Source of the DNA: Klenkia taihuensis
Lineage (GTDB): Bacteria > Actinomycetota > Actinomycetes > Mycobacteriales > Geodermatophilaceae
DNA length: 64,000 nt
Assembly: GCF_900112525.1 (NCBI RefSeq)
Contig: NZ_FOMD01000001.1
Location: 496,001-560,000 of the forward strand
Reading direction: 5' to 3'
A program made the position numbers and the translations under genes. The notes under the pieces were generated by a model that saw only the letters and a list, made by a program, of their open reading frames with translations, did not search any database and was not told the origin of the DNA. This document shows positions 24,940-33,856 of the stretch, in pieces. Position 1 is the stretch's first letter. Each line of letters starts with the position of its first letter.

Positions 24940-25971
24940 ATGACACACCGCACCACCCTCGCCGCGCTCGCCGCGGTCACCGCCCTCGCCCTGTCCGCCT
25001 GCGGCGGCTCCTCCGGCGGGAGCTCGTCCGAGGAGGCCGGTGGCTCCGCGGCCGCCGACGGCGCCTTCCCGGTCACCATCCCCAACGCGTTCGGCGAGAC
25101 CACGATCGACGCCGAGCCCGAGCGCATCGTCGTCATCGGCTACACCGAGGTCGACACCCTGCTGGCCCTGGGCGTGCAGCCGGTGGCCTTCCAGGAGTTC
25201 GTCACCTTCCCCGACGCCGCCGTTCCGGGCCTGGGCCCGTGGGCGGAGGACCTGGCCGGCGAGGCCGAGATGCAGGTCTTCCCGGTCTCCTCCCCGCCCG
25301 GGGTCGAGGAGGTCCTGGCGCTGCAGCCCGACCTCGTCGTCGCCGTCGGCAGCGGCATCGAGCAGGACGAGTACGACCAGCTCTCCGCGGTGGTCCCGGT
25401 GCTCGCCCGGCCCGAGGGCTCGACGGCCTACCTGGTCGACCGGGACGACGCGACCCTGGCCATCGGCCAGGCGCTCGGCAAGGAGGACCAGGCGCAGGAG
25501 CTCGTCGACGGCGTCGAGGACGCCTTCACCGAGGCCCGCGACGCCAACCCCGACTTCGCCGGCAAGACCGTCGTGGTCACCCTGCCCGCCACCGACGGCA
25601 GCGGCGGCTACTCCGCCTACGTCAGCGGCGACACCCGCGTCTCCTTCTTCGAGGACCTCGGCTTCGAGCTCACCCCCGGCATCGCCGACATCGACGCCGA
25701 GGGCGGCTTCTTCGTGACGATCTCCGCCGAGCAGGTGCAGCTGCTGGACGCCGACCTGGTGGTGGTGCTCGCGCTGGACAGCGTCGAGGAGACCCGCGCC
25801 ACGCTGGAGGCCGACCCGGTGTTCGCCACCGTCCCGGCCGTGCAGGCCGGCCGGGTCATCTACACCGACCCGCTGTCCGGCGGTGGCGCGATCAGCTACA
25901 ACGACGTGGTCAGCGTGCCGTTCGCGCTCGACCAGCTGGTGCCGCAGATCCAGGACGCGCTCGGCTCCTGA
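24940..25971 (+). CDS. Second iron-siderophore ABC transporter, substrate-binding lipoprotein
   Basis: This 343-residue paralogue of the preceding gene has the lipobox LSACG and the same fold signatures: PERIVVIGYTEVDTLLALGV, LQPDLVVAVGSGIEQDEYDQL and AISYNDVVSVPFALDQL. The ATG follows GGAGGAAG 17 bp after the first gene, so the two share the iron-box promoter. Two binding proteins with one permease set would widen the range of iron chelates taken up. A strong terminator follows. Confidence 0.9.
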   Translation: MTHRTTLAALAAVTALALSACGGSSGGSSSEEAGGSAAADGAFPVTIPNAFGETTIDAEPERIVVIGYTEVDTLLALGVQPVAFQEFVTFPDAAVPGLGPWAEDLAGEAEMQVFPVSSPPGVEEVLALQPDLVVAVGSGIEQDEYDQLSAVVPVLARPEGSTAYLVDRDDATLAIGQALGKEDQAQELVDGVEDAFTEARDANPDFAGKTVVVTLPATDGSGGYSAYVSGDTRVSFFEDLGFELTPGIADIDAEGGFFVTISAEQVQLLDADLVVVLALDSVEETRATLEADPVFATVPAVQAGRVIYTDPLSGGGAISYNDVVSVPFALDQLVPQIQDALGS

Positions 25972-25980
25972 GCCCCACCG

Positions 25981-26014
25981 CGACGCCCCGCCCCGGCTCC
26001 GGGGCGGGGCGTCG
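25981..26014 (+). terminator. Terminator after the siderophore-binding genes
   Basis: CGACGCCCCGCCCC (25981-25994) pairs perfectly with GGGGCGGGGCGTCG (26001-26014) around GGCTCC. It begins 10 bp after the preceding stop. Confidence 0.8.
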
Positions 26015-26142
26015 TCGTGTCACGGAAGGGTTGCTGTGACCCTTCTCGGTTTGCGCTGTGGTGCAGGTGGGGCGGACGGTGGGAGACCGCAATTGGTTCC
26101 CCGACCCGGACAGGAGAGCGCCGAGACCGTGCGCCGCGCATC

Positions 26143-27969
26143 GTGAGCACCACCGCAGACAGCCCCGAGAGCACCGGCTCCCACCCCGCCATCGCCGACC
26201 CGCCCCCCGCGCGGGCCGACGAGAAGGGCCACCTGGACACCGTGGTGTTCGGGGTCGCCGCCGTCCTCGCGCTCGCCTTCGTGGCCTGGGGCTTCGCCAG
26301 CCCGGCCGGCCTGGGCTCGGCGAGCTCGTCCGCACTGGGCTGGATCGAGTCGAACCTGGGCTGGTTCTTCGTGCTCGCCGCGTCCTCGTTCGTGGTCTAC
26401 GTGATCTGGTTGGCCGCCTCCCGCTACGGGCGCATCCCGCTCGGCCGCGACGACGAGGGGCCGGAGTTCCGCACGGTCTCCTGGATCGCGATGATGTTCA
26501 GCGCCGGCATGGGCATCGGGCTGATGTTCTTCGGCGTCGCCGAGCCGCTGGCGCACTACACCGAGCCGCCGCCGGGCACCGTCGAGGGCCAGAGCGCCGA
26601 CGCCGTCTCCACCGCCATGGCCACCACGCTGTTCCACTGGACGCTGCACCCGTGGGCGATCTACGCCGTCGTCGGGCTGGCCATCGCCTACGGCACGTTC
26701 CGGCGCGGCCGCAAGCAGCTGATCAGCGCCGCCTTCGCCCCGCTGCTGGGTGAGCGGCGCACCGAGGGCCCGGCCGGGAAGGTCATCGACGTCCTGGCCA
26801 TCTTCGCCACCCTGTTCGGCTCGGCGGCGTCGCTGGGCCTGGGTGCCCTGCAGATCGGCTCGGGGGTCGAGATCCTCGGCTGGGCCGGCGACGTCGGCAG
26901 CGGCGTCCTCGTGGTGATCATCGCCGTGCTGACCATGGCCTTCGTGGCATCCGCGGTGTCCGGGATCTCCCGCGGCATCCAGTGGCTGTCCAACACCAAC
27001 ATGGTGCTGGCCCTGGTGCTGGCCGTGTTCGTGTTCGTGGTCGGCCCGACCGTGCTGATCCTGAACCTGCTGCCGACCGCTCTCGGCAGCTACTTCTCCG
27101 ACCTCGGCGAGATGGCCGCCCGCACCGAGGCCTCCGGCGGTGACGCCATGGCGACCTGGTTGCAGGGCTACACCGTCTTCTACTGGGCCTGGTGGATCAG
27201 CTGGACGCCGTTCGTCGGGCTGTTCATCGCCCGGATCAGCCGCGGCCGCACCATCCGGCAGTTCGTCACCGGCGTGCTGCTGGTGCCCAGCGTGGTCAGC
27301 CTCGTCTGGTTCGCCGTCTTCGGCGGCGCGGGGATCGCCGCGCAGCAGGACGGTGCCGACATCGCCGGGCAGGCCACCGAGGAGGGCAAGCTGTTCGGCG
27401 TCCTCGAGCAGTACCCGCTGGCCACCGTCGCGACGGTGCTGGTCATGGTGCTGGTGGCGATCTTCTTCGTGTCCGGCGCCGACGCCGCCTCGATCGTGAT
27501 GGGGTCCCTGTCGCAGCGCGGCACGCTGGAGCCCTCGCGCTGGGTGGTCGTGTTCTGGGGCGTCGTGATGGGCTCGGTCGCGGCGATCATGCTGCTCATC
27601 GGCGGCGACGAGGCGCTCACCGGCCTGCAGAACCTGACCATCATCGTGGCGCTGCCGTTCGTGCTGGTCATGGTCGGGCTGGCCGTCTCGCTGGCCAAGG
27701 ACCTGCGCAGCGACCCGATGGTGCTGCGCAGCGTGGTCGCCACCGAGGCGGTCGAGCAGGCCGTGGTGCACGGGCTGCAGACCCACGGCGACGACTTCGT
27801 CCTCACCGTGCAGCACGCCCCGGACGAGGACGGCGACGGCGTCGCCGACGGCCCGACCCCGTCGCGCACCGTGCAGGCCCGCACCGGGCGGCCCAACACT
27901 GCGTCCGACGTCGACCTGATGGCCCAGGAGCCGGTGGGCGCCGGCCGCCCGCAGGAGCCCCGGGACTGA
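26143..27969 (+). CDS. BCCT-family betaine/choline/carnitine transporter
   Basis: BCCT carriers import compatible solutes such as glycine betaine, usually with sodium. The 608-residue product has about twelve membrane helices and the family hallmarks AGMGIGLMFFGVAEPLAHY (about 121-139), HWTLHPWAIYA (about 165-175), and WWISWTPFVGLFIARISRG (about 351-369) with the Trp-rich substrate cage. A hydrophilic C-terminal tail of about 80 residues could sense osmotic state, as in BetP. The GTG at 26143 gives a short polar N-terminus but has a weak ribosome site, so the start is uncertain. It is not obviously linked to the iron genes on either side. Confidence 0.92.
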   Translation: MSTTADSPESTGSHPAIADPPPARADEKGHLDTVVFGVAAVLALAFVAWGFASPAGLGSASSSALGWIESNLGWFFVLAASSFVVYVIWLAASRYGRIPLGRDDEGPEFRTVSWIAMMFSAGMGIGLMFFGVAEPLAHYTEPPPGTVEGQSADAVSTAMATTLFHWTLHPWAIYAVVGLAIAYGTFRRGRKQLISAAFAPLLGERRTEGPAGKVIDVLAIFATLFGSAASLGLGALQIGSGVEILGWAGDVGSGVLVVIIAVLTMAFVASAVSGISRGIQWLSNTNMVLALVLAVFVFVVGPTVLILNLLPTALGSYFSDLGEMAARTEASGGDAMATWLQGYTVFYWAWWISWTPFVGLFIARISRGRTIRQFVTGVLLVPSVVSLVWFAVFGGAGIAAQQDGADIAGQATEEGKLFGVLEQYPLATVATVLVMVLVAIFFVSGADAASIVMGSLSQRGTLEPSRWVVVFWGVVMGSVAAIMLLIGGDEALTGLQNLTIIVALPFVLVMVGLAVSLAKDLRSDPMVLRSVVATEAVEQAVVHGLQTHGDDFVLTVQHAPDEDGDGVADGPTPSRTVQARTGRPNTASDVDLMAQEPVGAGRPQEPRD

Positions 27970-27990
27970 CCGTCGACAGGACGGGTGGGG

Positions 27991-28009
27991 CGAGGTTAGC
28001 CTTACCTCA
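27991..28009 (+). promoter_or_regulatory. IdeR/DtxR-type iron box before a small orphan gene
   Basis: CGAGGTTAGCCTTACCTCA has the AGGTTAG and TTACCT arms of the iron box. It lies 19 bp before the GTG at 28029. This places the unrecognised gene downstream in the iron regulon. Confidence 0.75.
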
Positions 28010-28028
28010 TCCGTCCTGGAGGTCCTGC

Positions 28029-28448
28029 GTGTCCCTGAAGCTGCCCGTCTCGTCCGTCGTCGCCCTGCTCGGCCCCGCCCCCGTGCGGTCGGCCGTGTGC
28101 GGCGCGCTCGACGAGGGCAGCGCGCGCTGCGCCGACGGGCACGGCGGCCTGGGCGTCGTCCGCCTGACCGCCCCGGCGCACGAGCCGCTGGCCGACCGGC
28201 TGGCCCGGGTGGACGGCGTCGACGCCGCGGTCGTGCTGGTGCAGCGGTTCACCGACGGCCTGCCCGCGGCGCAGCGGCGCACCCTGCTCGGTGCCCTGCG
28301 CGCGCTGGCCGGCCACGGCGCCACCGTGCTGGTGGACGACGTCGACCCGGTGGCCGCGCTCGCGGTGGCCGACACGGCGCTGCGCGCGCACGCCGACGGC
28401 CGCGTCGAGCTGGAGCCGCTGCCCGACGTGGCGGCGCTGCTGGCCTAG
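28029..28448 (+). CDS. Small protein of unknown function, predicted iron-repressed
   Basis: I do not recognise this 139-residue product. The GTG at 28029 follows GGAGG at 28018-28022. The protein alternates hydrophobic strands and helices (VVALLGPAPVRSAVCGAL, DAAVVLVQRFTDGLP, GATVLVDDVDPVAALAVADTAL), suggesting a small alpha/beta fold without membrane helices. It contains two Cys residues and no metal-binding cluster. The IdeR-type box immediately upstream, and its place among siderophore genes, predict expression in iron starvation. It could serve in siderophore reduction or handling, but nothing in the sequence proves this. Confidence 0.7.
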   Translation: MSLKLPVSSVVALLGPAPVRSAVCGALDEGSARCADGHGGLGVVRLTAPAHEPLADRLARVDGVDAAVVLVQRFTDGLPAAQRRTLLGALRALAGHGATVLVDDVDPVAALAVADTALRAHADGRVELEPLPDVAALLA

Positions 28449-28458
28449 CGGCCGGAGG

Positions 28459-28749
28459 TCAGCGGGCGGAGTAGGTCAGGCAGTCGGCCTGGTCCGACGC
28501 CGACCCCACCTGCACGGCCGACGCGGTGCACTCGAGCTTCTCGTTGTGCCGGCAGTCGGTGCGGTGGCACGCGCCGACGACGCCGGTGCGCTCCATGCCG
28601 GCGCGGAACGAGATCTCGACGAACGTGCCGCAGTGGGCGTGGTCGCCGCCGATGGTGATGGCCCCGGCGTGGCAGCCGGAGTCGGCGTTGTAGGAGCAGG
28701 CGCTCACCGAGCAGTCCTGGACCTGGGGCATCTCCTGGGTGCTGGTCAT
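28459..28749 (-). CDS. DUF1540 double-domain small Cys-rich protein
   Basis: The 96-residue protein carries two DUF1540-like units with eight Cys in all. The first is DCSVSACSYNADSGCHAGAITI followed by HAHCGTF; the second is GACHRTDCRHNEKLECTASAV followed by DQADCLTY. The family is thought to bind metal, but its function is not known. Its gene lies 79 bp downstream of the siderophore ATPase gene on the same strand. A weak iron-box-like sequence upstream (28788-28806) was not accepted. Confidence 0.85.
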   Translation of the reverse strand: MTSTQEMPQVQDCSVSACSYNADSGCHAGAITIGGDHAHCGTFVEISFRAGMERTGVVGACHRTDCRHNEKLECTASAVQVGSASDQADCLTYSAR

Positions 28750-28828
28750 GGGCTGACGGTGACAGAGGTGCGCGCACTCCGCCAGCGAAGGAAGGCTGCC
28801 CTCACCAGCGGTTATGCGGTTGACGAGG

Positions 28829-29662
28829 TCAACGGAGCCGGCGGACGGGGACCACCATGGGGGTCCCCGAGACCGGGTCGGTGATGACCCGCGCCTCGAG
28901 GTCGAACACGTCGGCCAGCAGCTGCTCGGTGAGCACCTCGGCGGGGGTGCCCGCGGCGACGACCACGCCGTCCTTCATGGCGACCAGGCGGTGGGCGTAG
29001 CGGGCGGCGAGGTTGAGGTCGTGCAGCACGACGGCGACGGTGCGGCCGCGCTCGGCGTGCAGCCGGGCGACCAGCTCCAGCACGTCGATCTGGTGCGAGA
29101 GGTCCAGGTAGGTGGTGGGCTCGTCGAGCAGCAGCAGGTCGGTGCCCTGCGCCAGCGCCATCGAGATCCAGGCCCGCTGCCGCTGACCGCCCGACAGCGC
29201 GTCCACCGGGCGGTCGGCGAACTCCTCCATGTCGGTCCAGCGCAGCGCCTCGGCCACGACGTCCTCGTCGTCCCGGGACCACTGCCGCAGCCAGGACTGG
29301 TGCGGGTGCCGGCCGCGGGCCACCAGGTCGGCGACGGTCAGGCCCTCGGGGGCGATCGGGGTCTGCGGCAGCATGCCCAGCACCCGGGCGACCTCGCGGG
29401 TGGGGGTCTTGGCGATCGGCCGGCCGTCGAGCACGACCTGGCCCGAGGTCGGGCGCAGCAGCCGGCCCAGGGCGCGCAGCAGGGTGGACTTGCCGCAGCC
29501 GTTGGGGCCCACGATCGCGGTGAACGAGCCGTCGGTCAGCTCGAGGTCCAGGCCGTCGACGACCACGTGCTCGCCGTAGGCCAGCCGCACCTGCTCGGCG
29601 GCCAGCCGCACCCGGGGCGTGGCGGACGAGCGCAGGTCGGGGTGGGCCAGCGTGGCGGTCAT
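28829..29662 (-). CDS. Iron-siderophore ABC transporter ATP-binding protein
   Basis: This is the 277-residue ATPase of the uptake system. It has Walker A GPNGCGKST, Q-loop LGMLPQTP, signature LSGGQRQRAWI, Walker B LLLLDEPTTYLDL and H-loop VLHDLNLAARY, closest to FecE/FepC. The ATG at 29662 is preferred to an upstream in-frame start because the upstream 26 residues are not family-like and GAGG lies just before 29662. It is the third gene of the permease-permease-ATPase operon driven from the iron box at 31986, 94 bp after the second permease. Confidence 0.93.
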   Translation of the reverse strand: MTATLAHPDLRSSATPRVRLAAEQVRLAYGEHVVVDGLDLELTDGSFTAIVGPNGCGKSTLLRALGRLLRPTSGQVVLDGRPIAKTPTREVARVLGMLPQTPIAPEGLTVADLVARGRHPHQSWLRQWSRDDEDVVAEALRWTDMEEFADRPVDALSGGQRQRAWISMALAQGTDLLLLDEPTTYLDLSHQIDVLELVARLHAERGRTVAVVLHDLNLAARYAHRLVAMKDGVVVAAGTPAEVLTEQLLADVFDLEARVITDPVSGTPMVVPVRRLR

Positions 29663-29756
29663 GGCAGGTACCTCGTTCCGATGTGCGGTTCGGCCCGCAT
29701 GCAGGGACCCGCCGCGTGCGTAGCGCGTGGTGGGGGGCATGGGGGTCCTTCTTCCT

Positions 29757-30851
29757 TCACGCGGTGATCGATCGGCGGCCGCGGACGAGCAGCCAGAGCA
29801 GGTAGGGGGCCCCGACGACGGCGGTGACGATGCCGACGGGCAGGGCGACGGGCAGCACGGTGCGGGCCAGCAGGTCGGCCCCGACGACCAGGACCGCGCC
29901 CAGCAGGGCCGAGGCCAGCAGCGGCGGCCGGGACCCGCCGGCCAGCCGGACGGCGACCTGCGGTACGACCAGCGCGACGAACTGCACCGGTCCGGCGGCG
30001 GCCACCGCGGCGGCGGCCAGTGCGACGGAGACCAGGACGACGACCGCCTGGGTGGCGCCGACCCGGACGCCGAGCGCGCGGGCGGTGTCGTCGCCGAACT
30101 GCAGCACCCCCAGCTGGCGGGACAGCGCCAGGGCCACCGGCAGCAGCACGGCCAGCGCGAGCCCGAGCGGCCAGGCCTGGTCCCAGGTGCGGGCGTTGAG
30201 CGAGCCGGTCAGCCAGACGGTGGCGGCTGCGGCCTCGGTGATGTCGGAGCGGGTGAGCAGCCAGTCGACCAGGGCGAACCCGACCGCGGACAGGCCGACG
30301 CCGACCAGCACCAGCCGGTAGCCGTCGACGCCGCCCCGCCAGGCCAGCGCGAAGATCAGCAGCGCGACCAGCAGGCCGCCCAGCAGTGCCGCGAGGGGCA
30401 GGCCGAGCCCGCCGAGCAGGCCCGCGGCGGCGCCGGAGCCCCCGCCGAGCACGATGACGCCGACCGCGGCGGCCGAGGCCCCGGCGTTGATGCCGAGGGT
30501 GTCGGGGGAGGCCAGCGGGTTGCGGGCGAAGGTCTGGATGAGCGCGCCGGACAGGCCGAGCGCCAGGCCGACCAGCACGCCGACGACGATCCGGGGGGCG
30601 CGCAGCTCGGTGACGATGAACTGCTGCGTCGGGTCGCCGAGGCCGACCAGGGTGCGCAGCACGTCGCCCAGGCCGATCGGGTAGTCGCCCCGGCCCAGGC
30701 TCACCGCGCTGACCAGCACCAGGACGACCAGGGCCACCACCGGCAGCAGCAGCTGGCGGGTGCGCACGACGCCGGAGAACGGGCCGACCCGGACGGTGCG
30801 CCGCCGGTCGGTGCGCACCCCGGGCCCGCGGGTGGTGATCGTCGACGTCAT
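29757..30851 (-). CDS. Iron-siderophore ABC transporter permease (FecCD family)
   Basis: This 364-residue membrane protein has about ten helices and the FecCD signatures LRAPRIVVGVLVGLALGLSGALIQ and NPLASPDTLGINAGA. It would form a heterodimeric channel with the permease encoded just upstream. The ATG at 30851 is 10 bp after the preceding permease stop, so the two are co-translated. The N-terminal 30 residues are polar and Arg-rich (RTDRRRTVRVG). Confidence 0.93.
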   Translation of the reverse strand: MTSTITTRGPGVRTDRRRTVRVGPFSGVVRTRQLLLPVVALVVLVLVSAVSLGRGDYPIGLGDVLRTLVGLGDPTQQFIVTELRAPRIVVGVLVGLALGLSGALIQTFARNPLASPDTLGINAGASAAAVGVIVLGGGSGAAAGLLGGLGLPLAALLGGLLVALLIFALAWRGGVDGYRLVLVGVGLSAVGFALVDWLLTRSDITEAAAATVWLTGSLNARTWDQAWPLGLALAVLLPVALALSRQLGVLQFGDDTARALGVRVGATQAVVVLVSVALAAAAVAAAGPVQFVALVVPQVAVRLAGGSRPPLLASALLGAVLVVGADLLARTVLPVALPVGIVTAVVGAPYLLWLLVRGRRSITA

Positions 30852-30861
30852 CGCAGCACCG

Positions 30862-31947
30862 TCACAGCGCGACCAGCCGGCGGCGGCGGACCAGGGCGAT
30901 GAAGAACGGCGCGCCGACCAGGGCCAGCACGATGCCCACCTGCAGCTCGCCCGGCCGGACGACGACCCGGCCCACCACGTCGGCGACCAGCAGCAGCACG
31001 ACCCCGAGCAGCCCGGAGTAGGGCACCAGCCAGCGGTGGTCGGGGCCGGTGATCGCCCGGGCGATGTGCGGCACCACCAGGCCGACGAACCCGATCGGCC
31101 CGCAGGCCGCGGTGGCCGCGCCGGTGAGCAGGGTGATCGCGGTGATGCCGGTGACCCGGGCGAGCAGCACGTGCTGGCCCAGCCCGCGGGCGACGTCCTC
31201 GCCCATGCCGAGCAGGTTCAGCGCCGGGGCGTTGACCATCGCCAGCACCAGGCCGACGACGACGAAGGGCAGCACCTGCCAGGCGACGGCGGAGTCGCGG
31301 CCGGCCAGCGAGCCGACCACCCAGAACCGGAAGCTGTCGAGGGTCTGCTGGTCGGTGATCAGCACGGTGCGGATGAGGGCGTACAGCAGCGCGCTGAGCG
31401 CGGCGCCGGCCAGCGCGAGGCTGACCGGGGTGGCGCCGCCGCGGCCGCTGGAGCCGATGAGGAAGACCGCGACCGAGCCGAGCAGCGCGCCCAGGAAGGC
31501 GAACCAGACGTAGCCCGAGGGCGTGGTGATGCCGAGCAGGAAGATCGCGCCGACGACGGCGGCCGACGCACCGGCGGCGACGCCGAGCAGGCCCGGGTCG
31601 CCGAGCGGGTTGCGGGTGTGGCCCTGCATGAGCGCGCCGGCCACGCCGAGCGAGAGCCCGACGAGGATGCCGAGCACGGTGCGGGGCACCCGCAGCTCGC
31701 GGATGACCACGACGTCGTCGCCGGTGGCGGAGGAGTCGGTGAGGGCGTGCCAGACGGTGCCGAGGTCGACCGCGCGGGTGCCGACGGCGACGCTGAGCCC
31801 GGCGGCGACGACGACCAGGGCCAGCAGCAGCCACAGCCCGCCGATGCGGGTGGCGGGGCCGCGCAGCAGGCCGCGGCGGCGCTGCTCGGCGGCGACCTGC
31901 TCGGCCAGCTCAGCGGGCGCCGGGCGCACGGCTGAGGCCACGGGCAT
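30862..31947 (-). CDS. Iron-siderophore ABC transporter permease (FecCD family)
   Basis: This is the first gene of the operon, 361 residues, with about ten membrane helices and the motifs LRVPRTVLGILVGLSLGVAGALMQ and NPLGDPGLLGVAAGA. The ATG at 31947 directly abuts AGGAG, which is too close; the in-frame GTG at 31941 stands 6 bp after AGGAG and may be the true start (two residues shorter). An IdeR-type box at 31986-32004 lies upstream, so the whole permease-permease-ATPase set should be repressed by iron. Confidence 0.93.
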   Translation of the reverse strand: MPVASAVRPAPAELAEQVAAEQRRRGLLRGPATRIGGLWLLLALVVVAAGLSVAVGTRAVDLGTVWHALTDSSATGDDVVVIRELRVPRTVLGILVGLSLGVAGALMQGHTRNPLGDPGLLGVAAGASAAVVGAIFLLGITTPSGYVWFAFLGALLGSVAVFLIGSSGRGGATPVSLALAGAALSALLYALIRTVLITDQQTLDSFRFWVVGSLAGRDSAVAWQVLPFVVVGLVLAMVNAPALNLLGMGEDVARGLGQHVLLARVTGITAITLLTGAATAACGPIGFVGLVVPHIARAITGPDHRWLVPYSGLLGVVLLLVADVVGRVVVRPGELQVGIVLALVGAPFFIALVRRRRLVAL

Positions 31948-31985
31948 CTCCTGGCACGGTCGCGGGCTGGCCCGGACGGACCATG

Positions 31986-32004
31986 GTCGGTAAGCCTCAC
32001 CTTA
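31986..32004 (-). promoter_or_regulatory. IdeR/DtxR-type iron box before the permease operon
   Basis: On the minus strand TAAGGTGAGGCTTACCGAC matches the iron-box consensus TTAGGTTAGGCTAACCTAA at 14 of 19 positions by eye. It lies 38 bp before the ATG at 31947, and it is also just downstream of the TetR gene stop. Confidence 0.75.
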
Positions 32005-32029
32005 CCCACGCGTCCCGCGCGGTCAAGGT

Positions 32030-32617
32030 TCAGCTGCGGTGCAGCCCCGCCACGACGAGGGCGGCGAGCTCGGCGTAGGCCGCGGCGTCGTCCAGGTCGG
32101 TGGCCGCGGCGATGCGGCCGGCGTGGATGGCGGCCATCACCTCGGTGACCGCGGCGCCGACGAACGAGGCGTGCGCTGGGCGCAGCTCCCCGGTGCCGAC
32201 CCCGGCGCTGACCAGCTCCTGCACCCGCCGGGCCGCCGTGCGGGTGTTGGCGGCGTAGACCTCGGCCGCGGGCGGGAAGGCGGCCAGGTCGGCGAAGAAG
32301 GCGGCCGACGCCGGGCGCAGCTGCTCGCTGACCGCGAGCAGGTAGGCCTCGATCCGCGCGCCCGCCGTGGCCGGTGCGGCGGCCCGCTCCTCGACCGCGA
32401 CCGTGGCCCGGGCGAAGAACCGGCGGACGGCGGCCACCACCAGCTGCTCCTTGCTGCCCGCGACGGCGTACAGCGTGGACTTCGAGCAGTGCAGCCGGCG
32501 GGCCAGCTCGTCGAGGGTGAACGCGGCGAAGCCCTCGGCCAGGAACACCTCGACGAGCTGGTCGAGCAGCTCGGCGCGACGGGCCGGACCGCGGGTGGCG
32601 GTCCTGGCGGCGGTCAT
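32030..32617 (-). CDS. TetR-family transcriptional regulator
   Basis: The 195-residue protein has an N-terminal TetR helix-turn-helix (LLDQLVEVFLAEGFAAFTLDELARRLHCSKSTLYAVAGSKEQLV, about 18-62) and a helical ligand domain. It is divergent from the acyl-CoA dehydrogenase gene at 32679. An inverted repeat lies between them. It probably represses that gene, and perhaps itself, until a fatty-acyl or related ligand binds. The ATG at 32617 is chosen because the family domain begins soon after. Confidence 0.9.
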   Translation of the reverse strand: MTAARTATRGPARRAELLDQLVEVFLAEGFAAFTLDELARRLHCSKSTLYAVAGSKEQLVVAAVRRFFARATVAVEERAAAPATAGARIEAYLLAVSEQLRPASAAFFADLAAFPPAAEVYAANTRTAARRVQELVSAGVGTGELRPAHASFVGAAVTEVMAAIHAGRIAAATDLDDAAAYAELAALVVAGLHRS

Positions 32618-32633
32618 GGCGCCCAGGCTATCT

Positions 32634-32663
32634 TCGGTACTGCGAAGCGTCCTGCAGTACTGA
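32634..32663. promoter_or_regulatory. Inverted repeat, likely TetR operator
   Basis: TCGGTACTGC (32634-32643) and GCAGTACTGA (32654-32663) are inverted, with one mismatched pair and a 10-bp spacer; the inner GTACTGC/GCAGTAC arms are perfect. The site lies between the divergent TetR and acyl-CoA dehydrogenase genes. Confidence 0.6.
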
Positions 32664-32678
32664 TGAGAGGTACCCGCC

Positions 32679-33851
32679 ATGCCGGTCCAGCGTCTGGTCC
32701 CCACCCAGGAGGCCGCCGACCTGCTCGAGCTCACCCGCGAGCTGGCCCGCGAGGAGCTCGCGCCGAAGGTGGTGCAGGCCGAGGCGGAGGAGGCGTTCCC
32801 CCGCGACGTCTTCCGCACCCTGGGCAGGGCGGGCCTGCTGGGCCTGCCCTACGACGAGGAGCTCGGCGGTGGCGGGCAGCCCTACGAGGTCTACCTGCAG
32901 GTCCTCGAGGAGATCGCCGCGGTCTGGGCCAGCGTCGGCGTGGGGGTGAGCGTGCACGGGCTGTCCTGCTTCGGGCTGGCCACGAAGGGCACCCGGGAGC
33001 AGCAGGAGCGCTGGCTGCCCGGGATGCTCGGCGGTGAGCTGCTGGGCGCCTACTGCCTCTCCGAGCCGCACGCCGGCTCCGACCCGGCCGCGATGCGCAC
33101 GAGGGCCGTGCGGGACGGCGACTCGTACGTGGTCACCGGCGAGAAGGCATGGACCACCCACGGCGGCCAGGCCGACTTCTACAAGGTCATGGTCCGGACG
33201 TCGGACCACCGCTCCCGCGGCATCTCCTGCTTCCTGGTGCCCGGCGACGCCGAGGGCCTGTCCGCCGACCCGGCCGAGCGGAAGATGGGCCTGACCGGCT
33301 CGACCACCGCGCTCGTGCGGTTCGAGGGCGTGCGGGTCGACGCCGACCGCCGGCTGGGTGAGGAGGGCGAGGGTCTGCCGATCGCGCTGTCCGGCCTGGA
33401 CGCCGGCCGGCTGGGCATCGCCGCGGTCGCCGTCGGCCTGGCCCAGGGCGCGCTGGACGACGCGCTGGCATACGCGAAGGAGCGCGAGACCTTCGGCGTC
33501 CCGATCATCGACCACCAGGGTCTGGCGTTCCTGCTGGCCGACATGGCCGCCGGCACCGAGACCGCCCGGGCGATGACGCTGCACGCGGCGCGGCTCAAGG
33601 ACGCCGGCCTGCCCTACTCGCGGCAGGCCTCCATCGCCAAGCTGGTGGCCACCGACAACGCGATGAAGGTGACCACCGACGCCGTCCAGGTGCTCGGGGG
33701 GTACGGCTACACCCGCGACTTCCCGGTCGAGCGCTACATGCGCGAGGCCAAGGTCATGCAGATCTTCGAGGGCACCAACCAGATCCAGCGGCTGGTGGTC
33801 AGCCGGGCGCTGGCGAAGGGTGTCCCGGCGCAGACCGCCGTCCTAGCCTGA
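32679..33851 (+). CDS. Acyl-CoA dehydrogenase
   Basis: This FAD enzyme oxidises acyl-CoA thioesters at the alpha-beta position. The 390-residue product has the three-domain fold: N-terminal helices, the FAD-binding YCLSEPHAGSDPAAM and VVTGEKAWTTHGGQADFY, and C-terminal VLGGYGYTRDFPVERYMREAK. The catalytic base is Glu364 in IFEGTNQIQR. The length is standard. The ATG follows GAGAGG. It is divergent from a TetR gene that probably controls it. The chain length of its substrate cannot be told. Confidence 0.93.
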   Translation: MPVQRLVPTQEAADLLELTRELAREELAPKVVQAEAEEAFPRDVFRTLGRAGLLGLPYDEELGGGGQPYEVYLQVLEEIAAVWASVGVGVSVHGLSCFGLATKGTREQQERWLPGMLGGELLGAYCLSEPHAGSDPAAMRTRAVRDGDSYVVTGEKAWTTHGGQADFYKVMVRTSDHRSRGISCFLVPGDAEGLSADPAERKMGLTGSTTALVRFEGVRVDADRRLGEEGEGLPIALSGLDAGRLGIAAVAVGLAQGALDDALAYAKERETFGVPIIDHQGLAFLLADMAAGTETARAMTLHAARLKDAGLPYSRQASIAKLVATDNAMKVTTDAVQVLGGYGYTRDFPVERYMREAKVMQIFEGTNQIQRLVVSRALAKGVPAQTAVLA

Positions 33852-33856
33852 GGGGC

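Noticed and set aside
28788-28806. Possible fourth iron box before the DUF1540 gene
   Set aside because: Only about 11 of 19 positions match the consensus and one arm is poor.
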